Source of the DNA: JAWVZS01 sp964507825
Lineage (GTDB): Archaea; Thermoproteota; Nitrososphaeria; Nitrososphaerales; Nitrosopumilaceae
Length of the DNA: 64,000 bases
Direction of reading: 5' to 3'
Assembly (NCBI GenBank): GCA_964507825.1
Contig: CAZDQM010000041.1
Span: 16,392 to 80,391, forward strand
Under the pieces are notes generated by a model that ran no database searches, was not told the DNA's origin, and worked only from the letters and a program-made list of their open reading frames with translations. Of the stretch, positions 23,677-32,645 are shown in pieces; position 1 is the first letter of the stretch, and every line of letters starts with the position of its first letter. A program made the position numbers and the translations under genes.

Positions 23677-25260
23677 TTGAGCTTGTCAGGAAAAAGAATA
23701 GTGCTTACCGCGGATAGGAGTCTCATGACAAATTATAGGGGAAACTTTCTTTACGGATTCATTGCATGCGGACCGTACGAGGTCCTTCCGGAATGGGTAT
23801 TTGACAAGGTCTTCTGCCCCGCTGTGGAGACGGATTCGAATACAGGTGAAGTCAAGGTGGCCCAAGTCGGCCTGAGGCGCGTAGAGAGCGCACTATTGCA
23901 AGGATACAGGAGGGACGAGGTGTTCATGGCAAACCCAGACATGTTAGAAAAATCAATCGGCCAGGATACCAAAGTTGTTGGAATCAACGTGATGGATCCG
24001 CTCGGAATGGCCCCGGTTACAACCACAATGTCACCAGAAAAGATCTCTTATGTTGCGATGAAGTTCAAGCGAATGTGCGCAAAGGTAATCCAGTTGAAGA
24101 AAAAGTACGACTTTCACGTGGTCGTAGGCGGCAACGGGGCGTGGGAGCTAGCAAAGCCCGACAGGATGAAGATCCACGGAATCGACACGGTGGTCGTAGG
24201 CGAGGCAGACGAGCTTGCGCTTGACTTGTTCAACGACCTAGAAAAGGGCGATGCTCCCGAGCTGATGCACTGCTTTGTCAAGAATATTCAGAACATTCCG
24301 GAGATCGAGGGCCCCACGGTAAACTCGCTAATCGAGGCAATGAGAGGATGCGGAAGAGGGTGCGACTTTTGCGACGTCAACAAGAGATCAAAAAAGGACC
24401 TTCCGGTCGACAGGTTGCAGAGGGAGGCAAAAATCAACCTCGACTATGGATTTGACTCGATCTGGCTCCACTCCGACGAGATGTTACTTTACGGATGTGA
24501 TAACAGGGACTTTGTTCCAAACAGTGACGCGATTACCGACCTGTGGAGAAACCTCAAGGGGTTGGGCGCAAACTTTGTCGGGACCACGCACATGACGTTC
24601 TCTGCGGTCGCGGCAGATCCCAGCCTGATGCATGAGATTTCCTCGATAAACAAGCAGCACGAGACCGGAAGGTGGCTGGCGACAAACCTTGGAATCGAGA
24701 CTGTCGCCCCGAACATGGTCAAAAAGCACCTTGGCGTAAAGACAAGACCGTTCCAGCCCGAAGAGTGGGGAAGTGTAGTCAGAGAGGGCGCAAGAATTCT
24801 AAACGAGAACCATTGGTTCCCGGCCGCCACGATAATAATCGGATGGCCCGATGAGACCCCAGAAGACATCAGGTATACAATAGACATGATGGCGGACTTT
24901 AGGGCAATGGACTTTAGGGGCCTTGTGGCGCCGCTGTTATACCAGGACTTTAGCGAAAAGAACTCGATGCACTTTGGCAACCTCAACGAGGCCCAGTTTA
25001 CACTATTCTGGAAGTGTTGGGAGAATAATCTGCGCGTAATCAACGATATCATTCCAATCATCCTTAGAAACAAGACATATGGTCCGCCGATGAAGGTCTT
25101 CATGTACGGTATAATCAAGGCAGGTACCTGGGCCATAATGAGGTATTTGAGGGGCCTGTGCAAGGACCTGTTCAACGGAAGGACGCCGGATGATATAATT
25201 GAAAAGTATGCCAGAAGCAGGTCGACGTCGGCACCCAAGATAGAGACAAAAAAGCTCTAA
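23677..25260 (+). CDS. B12-binding-type radical SAM enzyme
   Basis: 527 residues from a TTG start. The N-terminal ~200 residues resemble a cobalamin-binding Rossmann region (Val-Val-Gly-Ile-Asn-Val-Met-Asp, Val-Val-Val-Gly-Gly-Asn-Gly, Asp-Thr-Val-Val-Val-Gly-Glu-Ala-Asp). The radical SAM cluster motif is Cys-Gly-Arg-Gly-Cys-Asp-Phe-Cys at about residue 225. A long C-terminal region with hydrophobic helices follows. Architecture and size recall the archaeal enzymes that build rings in tetraether lipids (Grs), which ammonia-oxidising archaea need for crenarchaeol. I cannot separate this from other B12-radical SAM families by eye, so the substrate stays open. Confidence 0.8.
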   Translation: MSLSGKRIVLTADRSLMTNYRGNFLYGFIACGPYEVLPEWVFDKVFCPAVETDSNTGEVKVAQVGLRRVESALLQGYRRDEVFMANPDMLEKSIGQDTKVVGINVMDPLGMAPVTTTMSPEKISYVAMKFKRMCAKVIQLKKKYDFHVVVGGNGAWELAKPDRMKIHGIDTVVVGEADELALDLFNDLEKGDAPELMHCFVKNIQNIPEIEGPTVNSLIEAMRGCGRGCDFCDVNKRSKKDLPVDRLQREAKINLDYGFDSIWLHSDEMLLYGCDNRDFVPNSDAITDLWRNLKGLGANFVGTTHMTFSAVAADPSLMHEISSINKQHETGRWLATNLGIETVAPNMVKKHLGVKTRPFQPEEWGSVVREGARILNENHWFPAATIIIGWPDETPEDIRYTIDMMADFRAMDFRGLVAPLLYQDFSEKNSMHFGNLNEAQFTLFWKCWENNLRVINDIIPIILRNKTYGPPMKVFMYGIIKAGTWAIMRYLRGLCKDLFNGRTPDDIIEKYARSRSTSAPKIETKKL

Positions 25261-25318
25261 TAAACCCCGGATATCATACAAGCACTAGCCTACAAGCCTG
25301 CACGAATATGCCGATAAA

Positions 25319-25639
25319 TCATAGTTTTTCTAGGGCGGCATCGGCCAAGGTGTTTCTTTTTGGCGCAATGGCCATGAAATAATTCTTGTCGGCTCGCTCT
25401 ATTGCATCAACCTTCTTGTATGATCTAGAAGATATGTCAAACTCATAAATTCCCGGCTCTATCGATCCCTTGGTAAAAACCATCAGGTAACTCTCCCCGG
25501 ATTGACTCAGTGGGATTAGTGACATGATATGATCCCGGTATACATTGACCGGCATTGTATTTTTCATCGGGGGCGCCATCGACGAGAGGTATATGAAGAG
25601 ATCCTCTACATCATTAAACTCCTCGAATTCAACATTCAT
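25319..25639 (-). CDS. Small conserved protein, function unknown
   Basis: 106 residues from the ATG at 25639 (a GTG two codons upstream is also possible). Soluble, beta-rich, with an acidic N terminus and Lys-rich end. No recognised motif. It is alone, between the radical SAM gene (convergent) and the CFI-box protein. Confidence 0.65.
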   Translation of the reverse strand: MNVEFEEFNDVEDLFIYLSSMAPPMKNTMPVNVYRDHIMSLIPLSQSGESYLMVFTKGSIEPGIYEFDISSRSYKKVDAIERADKNYFMAIAPKRNTLADAALEKL

Positions 25640-25682
25640 TACCACAGTGACTGATTTGGTTGTATAATAACTTAGGGGGGAG

Positions 25683-26723
25683 TCAGTTTGCGGATTTAAA
25701 ATGTCGTCGGATTACAAATATAGCTCCGACCGGTGCTATAATGTACATTCCCAAGTTAAGTGCAATTACGGATATTCCATAACCGAGTACCTCGGCCTCG
25801 GAGCCTTGTTCTGCCAGTGTCATGATGCTTAATGATGAGAGCATTGGTGTGATTGCAGTCTTGACAACATCCTTGAATACCGAGTTTTGGCGCTCCCAGT
25901 CTGCTATTGTCGGCGAGAATGCGTAATAGAGTTGGTTAAAGCTGGTCATAAACGACGTTCCGGATGCGGTGCTGTACAGAGTTCCGTCTCTGACCTCCCT
26001 TAGCATCTGTACCTGTGGCGCCAGTTCTGAGCCGTATGCGGCAGTGGCAATCAGGCATCCGTTATCGGTATCCGTTGGCGTGACTGGAGCTACCGGCTCG
26101 GGATCAGGCTCTGGTGTAATGACCTGACATATTCCGTTCTCATCAGGTTCGGTACCGGGACCGCACTGAGGCTCGACGGGTACCGGTTCCACTGGAACGG
26201 GTTCGGGTTCAGGCGCTACTGGTTCGGGTTCAGGTTCGGGAACGGGTTCGGGAGTAGGCTTTGGTGGAGGCGCAACCGCGTCAGCGCTTCCTTCAAATGA
26301 AAAATTTATTTCAGATTTATCAGTACCATATTGTACAACGATCTTGTATATACCTGCCATCTTCCAGTATGTGCCGGATGCCTGAATAGTATCTTCAAAG
26401 GTTCCGTTAGATGTTGGAGTGAGCTGTGCAACGTAAGCTATGTTGTTGTCCGGATTCACGATACGGATGGTTACGGCGTATGCAACGTCGCCAGGTGTTA
26501 CATTACCGGACAGTTTAATGGTATCTTTATCCTTATAGGCAGTTTGATCGATTGTAACCGGCACTTTCTTGCTGATTTTGTCATCTAGCGCAGGTACGCA
26601 CTCTCCTGCAACCGCTACAAAGCCTGCATCTAGGTCGCATTCCTGTGCGGTCGAACTTGGAGAGCCATATGACAAGATTCCTATGGACAAAAGAGCGATC
26701 ATGAACAGTGTTGTAATCCTCAT
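25683..26723 (-). CDS. Exported protein with beta domain, Pro/Glu stalk and CFI-box C-terminal region
   Basis: 346 residues from the ATG at 26723, chosen because a TATA-like ACATAAATACC lies ~28 bases upstream; a TTG at 26744 would add seven residues. After the signal peptide (ending about Ser-Thr-Ala-Gln) comes one copy of the beta domain also found in the PEFG proteins at 1-2620. A Pro/Glu repeat stalk (Pro-Glu-Pro-Glu-Pro-Val units) and a short Cys-Gly-Pro-Gly-Thr segment follow. The C-terminal part has Cys-Leu-Ile-Ala-Thr-Ala-Ala-Tyr-Gly-Ser, the CFI-box motif of a C-terminal domain found in exported prokaryotic proteins, and ends in a transmembrane helix plus basic tail. Likely a surface stalk protein. 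Function unknown. Confidence 0.82.
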   Translation of the reverse strand: MRITTLFMIALLSIGILSYGSPSSTAQECDLDAGFVAVAGECVPALDDKISKKVPVTIDQTAYKDKDTIKLSGNVTPGDVAYAVTIRIVNPDNNIAYVAQLTPTSNGTFEDTIQASGTYWKMAGIYKIVVQYGTDKSEINFSFEGSADAVAPPPKPTPEPVPEPEPEPVAPEPEPVPVEPVPVEPQCGPGTEPDENGICQVITPEPDPEPVAPVTPTDTDNGCLIATAAYGSELAPQVQMLREVRDGTLYSTASGTSFMTSFNQLYYAFSPTIADWERQNSVFKDVVKTAITPMLSSLSIMTLAEQGSEAEVLGYGISVIALNLGMYIIAPVGAIFVIRRHFKSAN

Positions 26724-26786
26724 AGCGACAGTTTTAATGTTCAATAATGGGTATTTATGTATTCAACAAAACAAAAATTGACTCTA

Positions 26787-29700
26787 TTATGTTACAAGTA
26801 TGCCCTTTTTGACTAAAAATTCAAGGGCGTCTAGGTATTCACTTTCAGAGATCACGCCACGAATCCACAGCCCCGAGGTCTCTCTTATCCAGTCTGGAAC
26901 CGAATCGTTTTTTGACGTGCCGTCATGATTGTCGCCGGCCTCGAATAGCCGTTGCTCTGCTAGGTCCCTGATCGCACTTTTAAATATATGATCAGGGACT
27001 CCGTACTCCGTCCAGTCCGCTATAATATCACGGATATCATCAGGTATGCCGCCCCGGATTAGAAAGCCGGTACTAGCAACATCCTCACCCCCGTACGAGA
27101 CGTGTATAATGTATGATCCAGGCACGGAATCAGAATTCAGCGTCATTATTGCCATATAGCTGCCTGAGCTTGTTGGATATACGGCAAAATTCTGCCTAGA
27201 GTGTCCTGGATCCTCTAGGACTATTTCAACAGGGGTGCCGCGCTTGTGACCGTTAACGGTCCCGGTCAGGACGACCTGGGCCTCATACGGGTATTCTGAC
27301 AGGTCAAACTCGTGCGCGTTAAGCTGCGGCTCGGCATGGCGCGACTGCGCCTGCCTAGACAGCGTCACGATATTCTCCTCTCCCGAAGAGTCCCTGAAAT
27401 CAAAATATCTGACATCCACGCTGCCTCCGGACGTATATATCAGGCCGGTTCCGGGCCCGTTGCAGATTCGCGATGGCATCTTAAATACGCCCTCGAATAT
27501 GCCAGAGTTCGGTGTCGTCTCAACTAGCGCAAATCCGGTTGCCGCTAGCCCGCCGTGCTCAATACCGTCGATCATACATCGCTTGTACTTTATTCCCTTG
27601 ATCTCAATCTCCAAAAGCAGCGCTCCGCCCGGAGAGCCTACCGCGTCAACGTTTTCGGAATCAGGATCACTTATCACGGAATAGATGTCGACTTGGTCGT
27701 CTCGCAGGTTTAGATCGGGATCATTTAAAATGATTGTAACGGGCCGTCCAAAACCGTAACTAGTCTTGTCGGTTGTCACGGTTCCCGAATGCGTCAGGAT
27801 CGGGGATTTGACCGCGGCAGAACCCGTGGTTCCGGCGCTTGCCACGTCCGAGTACGAGATTGTAATCCCATCCGCGTCAAGCATCCTGCCGGTAACTGCA
27901 AACTTGACATCATCGTCAATGGGGCGCAGCGTCTCAATCAGATCGGACGTGCCGATATTAAGCTGGTTGAACAGAGCATATTCTAGTGTTCCCACAAAGG
28001 TGCCAGAATTATCCGCGGTCTCCTCTAGCGTAAACCTGTACACGGAGTTGTTGATGTCGCGGCCGCCTGCCAAGCCGAATGAGAAAAAGTCAACCGCGAT
28101 CGGCATCACGCCACTCTGGCCCGAAACGGAGGCCGCGCCGCCAAGGTCAATGACCATAAAGACGTCCCCGGAACTAGCAGATATGTGATCCACGTCATCG
28201 GCGTCAAGCATGATTAAATCCCAAAGCCGGCCCATATCTCCGGGTTCCACGATTCTCACGGAATCATTGCCAAGGCCGCCAAAGTAAAGCGAGATGCTCG
28301 TACCAGAGAGATCATTTAGGCCAAGATGATGTGAGAGTGAACGCAGGTCGTAATTGAGCCAGTTGGTGCCGACGCCGGCACCTGCCAGCATGCCTGCAAG
28401 GTCAGATGCCCGTATTCCCAGATTAATCGATATCATTTCAACACGCATGTCGGGTACGGACGACGCATCAATCATCAGTAGCGCGGAATTTTTATCCGGT
28501 ACTGACGAGGTTGCCCCGGTCCCCGCGCGTATCGCGTCGCCGGGCCCGTAAAACACCACCCCAGACGCAGACTCCAGCGTGACAGGATTCCCTATAACCA
28601 GGGTTGGAATGATTGCCGTGCTCTTGAATGTGTCAAGCGAGTCACGTTTGCCTGAATTCACGTTTTGATCCTGATCAACTACGGTCACCGGAATCCGGGT
28701 CCCGGGAGCCCAGTTCCCGGTATTCGGCAGTGAAATCGACGCTGCGCGTCCGGTGGCTATCGACGCGGTGGAAAACCCGGTCAGAATCGACTTGGATTCT
28801 CCGTTGTATGTTACTGTATCCGTACGTCCCCTTGGCGCATCATGCCTGACCTCGATGACGGAGTCATTGCCACGATCCGACGATTGAAAGACGCCCGAGT
28901 TCGGACGCGTCTCGGCAAACGTAACAATATCATATACGGCCGCCCCCTCAGATATGCGCGCAGATGGCTGGTTGTCGTTTGTTCCTATAGTAAGTATGGA
29001 GTCCAGCGTCATGTAGAACAGGCCGTTGTCGTCAAATCCCAGATCGTCAAGATCCGTCAAGATATTTGCGGCATATACACTCGCAAACGCATCATAAAAA
29101 ACTGCCCTGTCGCCGCCGACTGCAAACGTCCAGTGATCCTCATCGGTCGGATCTTGGTTTAGCTGCGCATCAAGGATGGTGACAAAGACTTCTGAGCCGG
29201 CCGGATGCAGGTCTCGGTCCAGATCCATGGAAATATTCGGAATGTCGCCATAACCTAGTCTGACCGTCTGCGCCTGGCCGGCAGGGTTATACGTTATAGT
29301 CACGTCGCCAAACGAGTAAAGCTGGATTACGGGCCAGGCGTTAGGGTCAAGGCCGATCTGTCCGGGGGCAACATCAGAGTTCGTGTTCAGCGACCTGGGC
29401 CGGCGCACGACGTTGTTCAGGTTGTCGCCGGACGCAACCCTGCCGGTGCAGTCCGATGGTTCCAACATGCCGTTGGAGAATCCTGTCAGGCCCGACCCGG
29501 ACGGCACGGCTATCCCGTCGGTGCTTGAAAAGTCGACTCCAAGTACGGATGCCGCGGTATCGCCGCCGCAAAAGACTCCAAAGTCAAGTCCACCTCCGGG
29601 CACACCCCCATCTAGCGACGTTTGATCCGCGGCCATTGCATGATTAACATTTGCAAAGTAAGCGTACCAGTTTCCGTCTGAGGCCTGTGCCATCCGCAAC

Positions 29701-29909
29701 TGTTTGCCATTAATCGTGACGCGCGGTTCGCCCCTCGGCTCATCAAGGCCCGATGTCACACCGTCGCTGACCACCACCTCGACTACCATCGAGCCTGCAA
29801 AATGATTGTTAAATCGCGAATCTTCAGCGGAGACAAAGAGGTTCGGGCCGGACGCGTATGCGGCAGATGTTACCAATATCATCGATAAAATCATACATGA
29901 TGCCGCCAT
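26787..29909 (-). CDS. Large S-layer-like exported protein
   Basis: About 1,040 residues from the ATG at 29909; TTG at 29927 is possible and the frame extends to 29981. The signal peptide ends Ala-Tyr-Ala-Ser-Gly and the mature start, Pro-Asn-Leu-Phe-Val-Ser-Ala-Glu, is like thaumarchaeal S-layer proteins. The chain is a series of Asp/Ser/Thr/Gly-rich beta domains with repeated Val-x-Val-x-Asp-x-Asp-x-Asn and Glu-Thr-x-x-Asn-Ser-Gly-x-Phe motifs, suggesting Ig-like folds with calcium sites. Near the C terminus is the Gly-Ser-Tyr beta domain related to those of the PEFG proteins, then a helical end with Ile-Pro-Asp-Asp-Ile and Val-Pro-Asp-Trp-Ile. It is shorter than the main S-layer protein of Nitrosopumilus (about 1,700 residues), so it may be a second or variant surface-layer protein. 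Confidence 0.8.
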   Translation of the reverse strand: MAASCMILSMILVTSAAYASGPNLFVSAEDSRFNNHFAGSMVVEVVVSDGVTSGLDEPRGEPRVTINGKQLRMAQASDGNWYAYFANVNHAMAADQTSLDGGVPGGGLDFGVFCGGDTAASVLGVDFSSTDGIAVPSGSGLTGFSNGMLEPSDCTGRVASGDNLNNVVRRPRSLNTNSDVAPGQIGLDPNAWPVIQLYSFGDVTITYNPAGQAQTVRLGYGDIPNISMDLDRDLHPAGSEVFVTILDAQLNQDPTDEDHWTFAVGGDRAVFYDAFASVYAANILTDLDDLGFDDNGLFYMTLDSILTIGTNDNQPSARISEGAAVYDIVTFAETRPNSGVFQSSDRGNDSVIEVRHDAPRGRTDTVTYNGESKSILTGFSTASIATGRAASISLPNTGNWAPGTRIPVTVVDQDQNVNSGKRDSLDTFKSTAIIPTLVIGNPVTLESASGVVFYGPGDAIRAGTGATSSVPDKNSALLMIDASSVPDMRVEMISINLGIRASDLAGMLAGAGVGTNWLNYDLRSLSHHLGLNDLSGTSISLYFGGLGNDSVRIVEPGDMGRLWDLIMLDADDVDHISASSGDVFMVIDLGGAASVSGQSGVMPIAVDFFSFGLAGGRDINNSVYRFTLEETADNSGTFVGTLEYALFNQLNIGTSDLIETLRPIDDDVKFAVTGRMLDADGITISYSDVASAGTTGSAAVKSPILTHSGTVTTDKTSYGFGRPVTIILNDPDLNLRDDQVDIYSVISDPDSENVDAVGSPGGALLLEIEIKGIKYKRCMIDGIEHGGLAATGFALVETTPNSGIFEGVFKMPSRICNGPGTGLIYTSGGSVDVRYFDFRDSSGEENIVTLSRQAQSRHAEPQLNAHEFDLSEYPYEAQVVLTGTVNGHKRGTPVEIVLEDPGHSRQNFAVYPTSSGSYMAIMTLNSDSVPGSYIIHVSYGGEDVASTGFLIRGGIPDDIRDIIADWTEYGVPDHIFKSAIRDLAEQRLFEAGDNHDGTSKNDSVPDWIRETSGLWIRGVISESEYLDALEFLVKKGILVT

Positions 29910-30046
29910 ATACCGCAGGTTTTCCAAGACAAGTGTATCTGCATGTGGGAGCAAATAACATTGTCGTAAAGATATCCTCAATTTGTGTCATGACGATACC
30001 TAGAATTTCACGGGGATTGTGACTTGCGGCGCCCCAGCTGTTCTCG

Positions 30047-30076
30047 CGGTACCGGTACCGGTATCGGTACCGATTC
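30047..30076. repeat. Short tandem hexamer repeat (CGGTAC)
   Basis: Four to five copies of CGGTAC or close variants in a row, in the spacer between the S-layer-like gene and the CDF transporter gene. The unit contains the self-complementary GGTACC, so the tract can also pair with itself. It ends just before the CDF promoter. Confidence 0.6.
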
Positions 30077-30114
30077 CGCATAATATTAAATGCAATGTTG
30101 GCGCCCTTAGATGA

Positions 30115-31473
30115 TTGACGGTATTTGTCCAAAAGGCAAGGGTGCTGCAGATCTCGCTGCTTGCAGTAATGTCTGCGTTCGTAGTAGAGTTAGTATTTGG
30201 CATGCTATCTAACAGCCTTGCGCTCATCACGGACAGCGTGCACGCTTTGTTAGACGGGGTTGTGACGGCAGTCCTGCTGCTAGCCGTCCGACTGGCAACA
30301 AAGCCCCCGGATGCAGAGCATACGTACGGCCACAACAAGATAGAGTCGCTTGGCGGGTTGTTTGGCGGAGTGGCAATTCTTATCATTGCAGGATTCTTTG
30401 TCTACGAGTCACTCTCGAGACTGCAGGAGCCGAGCCATCTCGCGGTGATGGGAACATTTGGATTAATCGGGGGCATATACACGATCGGTGTCGACGTCTT
30501 TAGGATTGTCCTGCTTGGAAGGTCGGTTAAAAAGATCGGCGGGACTGTCCTCAAGGCCGACTATTATCACGCGTTCATGGACATGGGCTCCACCCTGCTT
30601 GCAATCACAGGAATGATGCTGGCATCGGTGGGATTCTTCGAGGGCGACTTTGTCGCCGCGCTGGTCCTTGGCGGCCTGCTTGCAGCGCTAAGCATAAAGC
30701 TGATCCACAGGACCGCGATGGACCTGACGGATGTCATCTCCCCGGAGCTAGTCAGCAGGGCAAAGGCAATCATAAAAAACACCCCGGGTGTAATGGATGT
30801 AAAGTCTGTCCTGATGCGGAGATCAGGAGACATAATTTTTACCGAAGCCACAGTCCTGTTGCGCGCCGACGTAAGCTTTGAGGGCGCGCATGAGATCAGC
30901 ACCGCAGTCGAGGACAACATCAAGAATAAGATTCCACAGGCGACGGTAACCGTGCATTTTGAGCCGAGCTGGCAGAACGTGCCAAGAGAGTCCAAGATAA
31001 AGGATGCCGCAGTAAGGATTCTAGGAGTCAGGGACGTGCACAACATCAGCATGTACACGTTGGAATCCGGAATTTCTGCAGATCTGCACGTGATGGTCGA
31101 CGAGAACATGGACCTCTTTGCGGCGCACAAGATTGCCGACTCTGTAGAGCGCAGTATCCAAAAAGAGCTGCCCGAGATTGATCACGTTACAATACACATC
31201 GAACCATACGTTACAATCTCAAAAGCCCTTCACACAGGAAGTCAGAATATCGAGGAGGACGTCAGGGAGATCGCACGCGGATATACGGAGGTCACGGATG
31301 TAACAAGGATATCCACGCTGAATTTTGAGGGAGGAATCAAGATCGAGATAGACTGCTCGTTTGACGGAATGCTTTCAATCGGCAGGGTGCATGATATTAC
31401 GTCAGAGATCGAGCGCAGGATCAGGTCACGATTCAAAAACGCGCTAGTCACCATACACCCAGAGCCTGCCTAG
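30115..31473 (+). CDS. Cation diffusion facilitator transporter with three C-terminal domains
   Basis: 452 residues from a TTG start; a TATA-like TAATATTAAAT lies ~30 bases upstream. Residues ~8-190 hold the six-helix CDF core with metal-site residues in Val-His-Ala-Leu-Leu-Asp (helix 2) and Tyr-His-Ala-Phe-Met-Asp (helix 5), a pattern usual for zinc or related divalent metals. Typical CDF proteins are ~300 residues with one cytoplasmic dimerisation domain. Here three copies follow (~200-285, ~295-365, ~378-450), each ending in a His-x-Glu-Pro motif. It probably exports Zn/Co/Ni/Mn from the cytoplasm. It is followed by a convergent ZIP importer, so both directions of metal flow are encoded together. 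Confidence 0.9.
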   Translation: MTVFVQKARVLQISLLAVMSAFVVELVFGMLSNSLALITDSVHALLDGVVTAVLLLAVRLATKPPDAEHTYGHNKIESLGGLFGGVAILIIAGFFVYESLSRLQEPSHLAVMGTFGLIGGIYTIGVDVFRIVLLGRSVKKIGGTVLKADYYHAFMDMGSTLLAITGMMLASVGFFEGDFVAALVLGGLLAALSIKLIHRTAMDLTDVISPELVSRAKAIIKNTPGVMDVKSVLMRRSGDIIFTEATVLLRADVSFEGAHEISTAVEDNIKNKIPQATVTVHFEPSWQNVPRESKIKDAAVRILGVRDVHNISMYTLESGISADLHVMVDENMDLFAAHKIADSVERSIQKELPEIDHVTIHIEPYVTISKALHTGSQNIEEDVREIARGYTEVTDVTRISTLNFEGGIKIEIDCSFDGMLSIGRVHDITSEIERRIRSRFKNALVTIHPEPA

Positions 31474-32645
31474 ATCATGATTCCGGTCAGGTACATTACT
31501 AGCATCCCAACCGCAAACCCGGATGCAACCGACACGCTAGAAAGACTTTGATCGCCGTCCTCGCGCAGCCACTTTAACAGAACTAGTATCACCTGCAATA
31601 TCGCACCCGCGCCCACAGACAGAAAGATCACCGATGCAAGAGGCGAGTATGCAAACCCCCCAATCCACGCCCCCAAAATGGCAGGAGAGCCTGCAATCAT
31701 TCCCAGTGCGGCAAGTCGGGCAACGGTCGTCCTTGCCCCCGATGCAGCTGCCGCAATTGCAACGCCTTCGGTGGTATTGTGTAGCGCAAAGCCCACAATC
31801 AAAAAGGCGCCAAATGCTACCGACCCAAGTCCGACTGCCGCGCCGATTGCCAGTCCTTCGCCAAAGTTGTGCAATCCTATTCCTATAGATATCATCATGG
31901 CCACGGCCGCAGGTCCTGCCATGCGCGCATTGCCCGCGCGTCCGGTCAGCCTCTGGCCCGCGCAATACAGGCCTAAAAATGAGATCACGGTAATGGTGGA
32001 GACGAGTAGCAGTCCGTTGAAGCTAGCCGCAAGGTTCTGATTGGATATATCAACGGCTTCTTCCACCGAATCAATTCCCAAGAACAGCAAGAGTCCCGCA
32101 GTCAGCGCCAAGAAAAAGCGGAACCATCCGGCCCCGACCCTCCTGATGAAGGGTAGCCAGAGCAGTCCGATCATCACGGGAATTATCCCCACATACGTCC
32201 CAATTATCGCAAAAATCCCCGCTAGTTCAAGCGATGGCTCCGGTGCCCGGGCCGCCGCGTCCACCATCCTTTCAAATCGTGTTCCGTCATCAACGGTTAT
32301 TCCAATCGAGTAAGGCTCGGCCACGTTCCATTCAAACGGGATGCGCACTAGGGCTGACTCGTACCTTTCAAGGTTGCCGTCCGGCTCGACGGCGGCAGGC
32401 TGGATTCGGTCGTTTACGTCCGCCATGACGACAGTTACCGGAATCGGGCCGGTGTTCCTTACAGTGGCCCTGATCTCCGACTCGACAAAGTCAACCCTCT
32501 CAATGGTCACCTCCGGCAACGGGACGCTCAGATCCAAAAGATCCGCGCCCGGACCCAACACATATGCGGCCATCACCGCCACGAGGGCAAATGGTGCTAG
32601 TCCGCTGGCAATGACGCCTCGGCGGGACGTCCCGTGCGCGCTCAT
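31470..32645 (-). CDS. ZIP-family metal permease with an extracytoplasmic N-terminal domain
   Basis: 391 residues. An N-terminal membrane anchor is followed by an outside beta domain (~30-125) with the pattern of archaeal FxLYD-like domains. About eight transmembrane helices come next. The ZIP signature appears in His-Asn-Phe-Gly-Glu-Gly-Leu-Ala-Ile-Gly and His-Asn-Thr-Thr-Glu-Gly-Val-Ala-Ile, which hold the binuclear metal site. Import of Zn, Fe or Cu-related metals is likely; sequence does not fix the ion. The gene begins directly after the multicopper oxidase stop, so the two proteins are co-made. An oxidase-permease pair suggests oxidation-coupled metal uptake or copper handling. Confidence 0.88.
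   Translation of the reverse strand: MSAHGTSRRGVIASGLAPFALVAVMAAYVLGPGADLLDLSVPLPEVTIERVDFVESEIRATVRNTGPIPVTVVMADVNDRIQPAAVEPDGNLERYESALVRIPFEWNVAEPYSIGITVDDGTRFERMVDAAARAPEPSLELAGIFAIIGTYVGIIPVMIGLLWLPFIRRVGAGWFRFFLALTAGLLLFLGIDSVEEAVDISNQNLAASFNGLLLVSTITVISFLGLYCAGQRLTGRAGNARMAGPAAVAMMISIGIGLHNFGEGLAIGAAVGLGSVAFGAFLIVGFALHNTTEGVAIAAAASGARTTVARLAALGMIAGSPAILGAWIGGFAYSPLASVIFLSVGAGAILQVILVLLKWLREDGDQSLSSVSVASGFAVGMLVMYLTGIMI

Noticed and set aside
29824..30132. Minus-strand open frame with an Arg-Tyr repeat
   Set aside because: The repeat is only the CGGTAC hexamer tract read in one frame; the rest overlaps the S-layer-like gene start.
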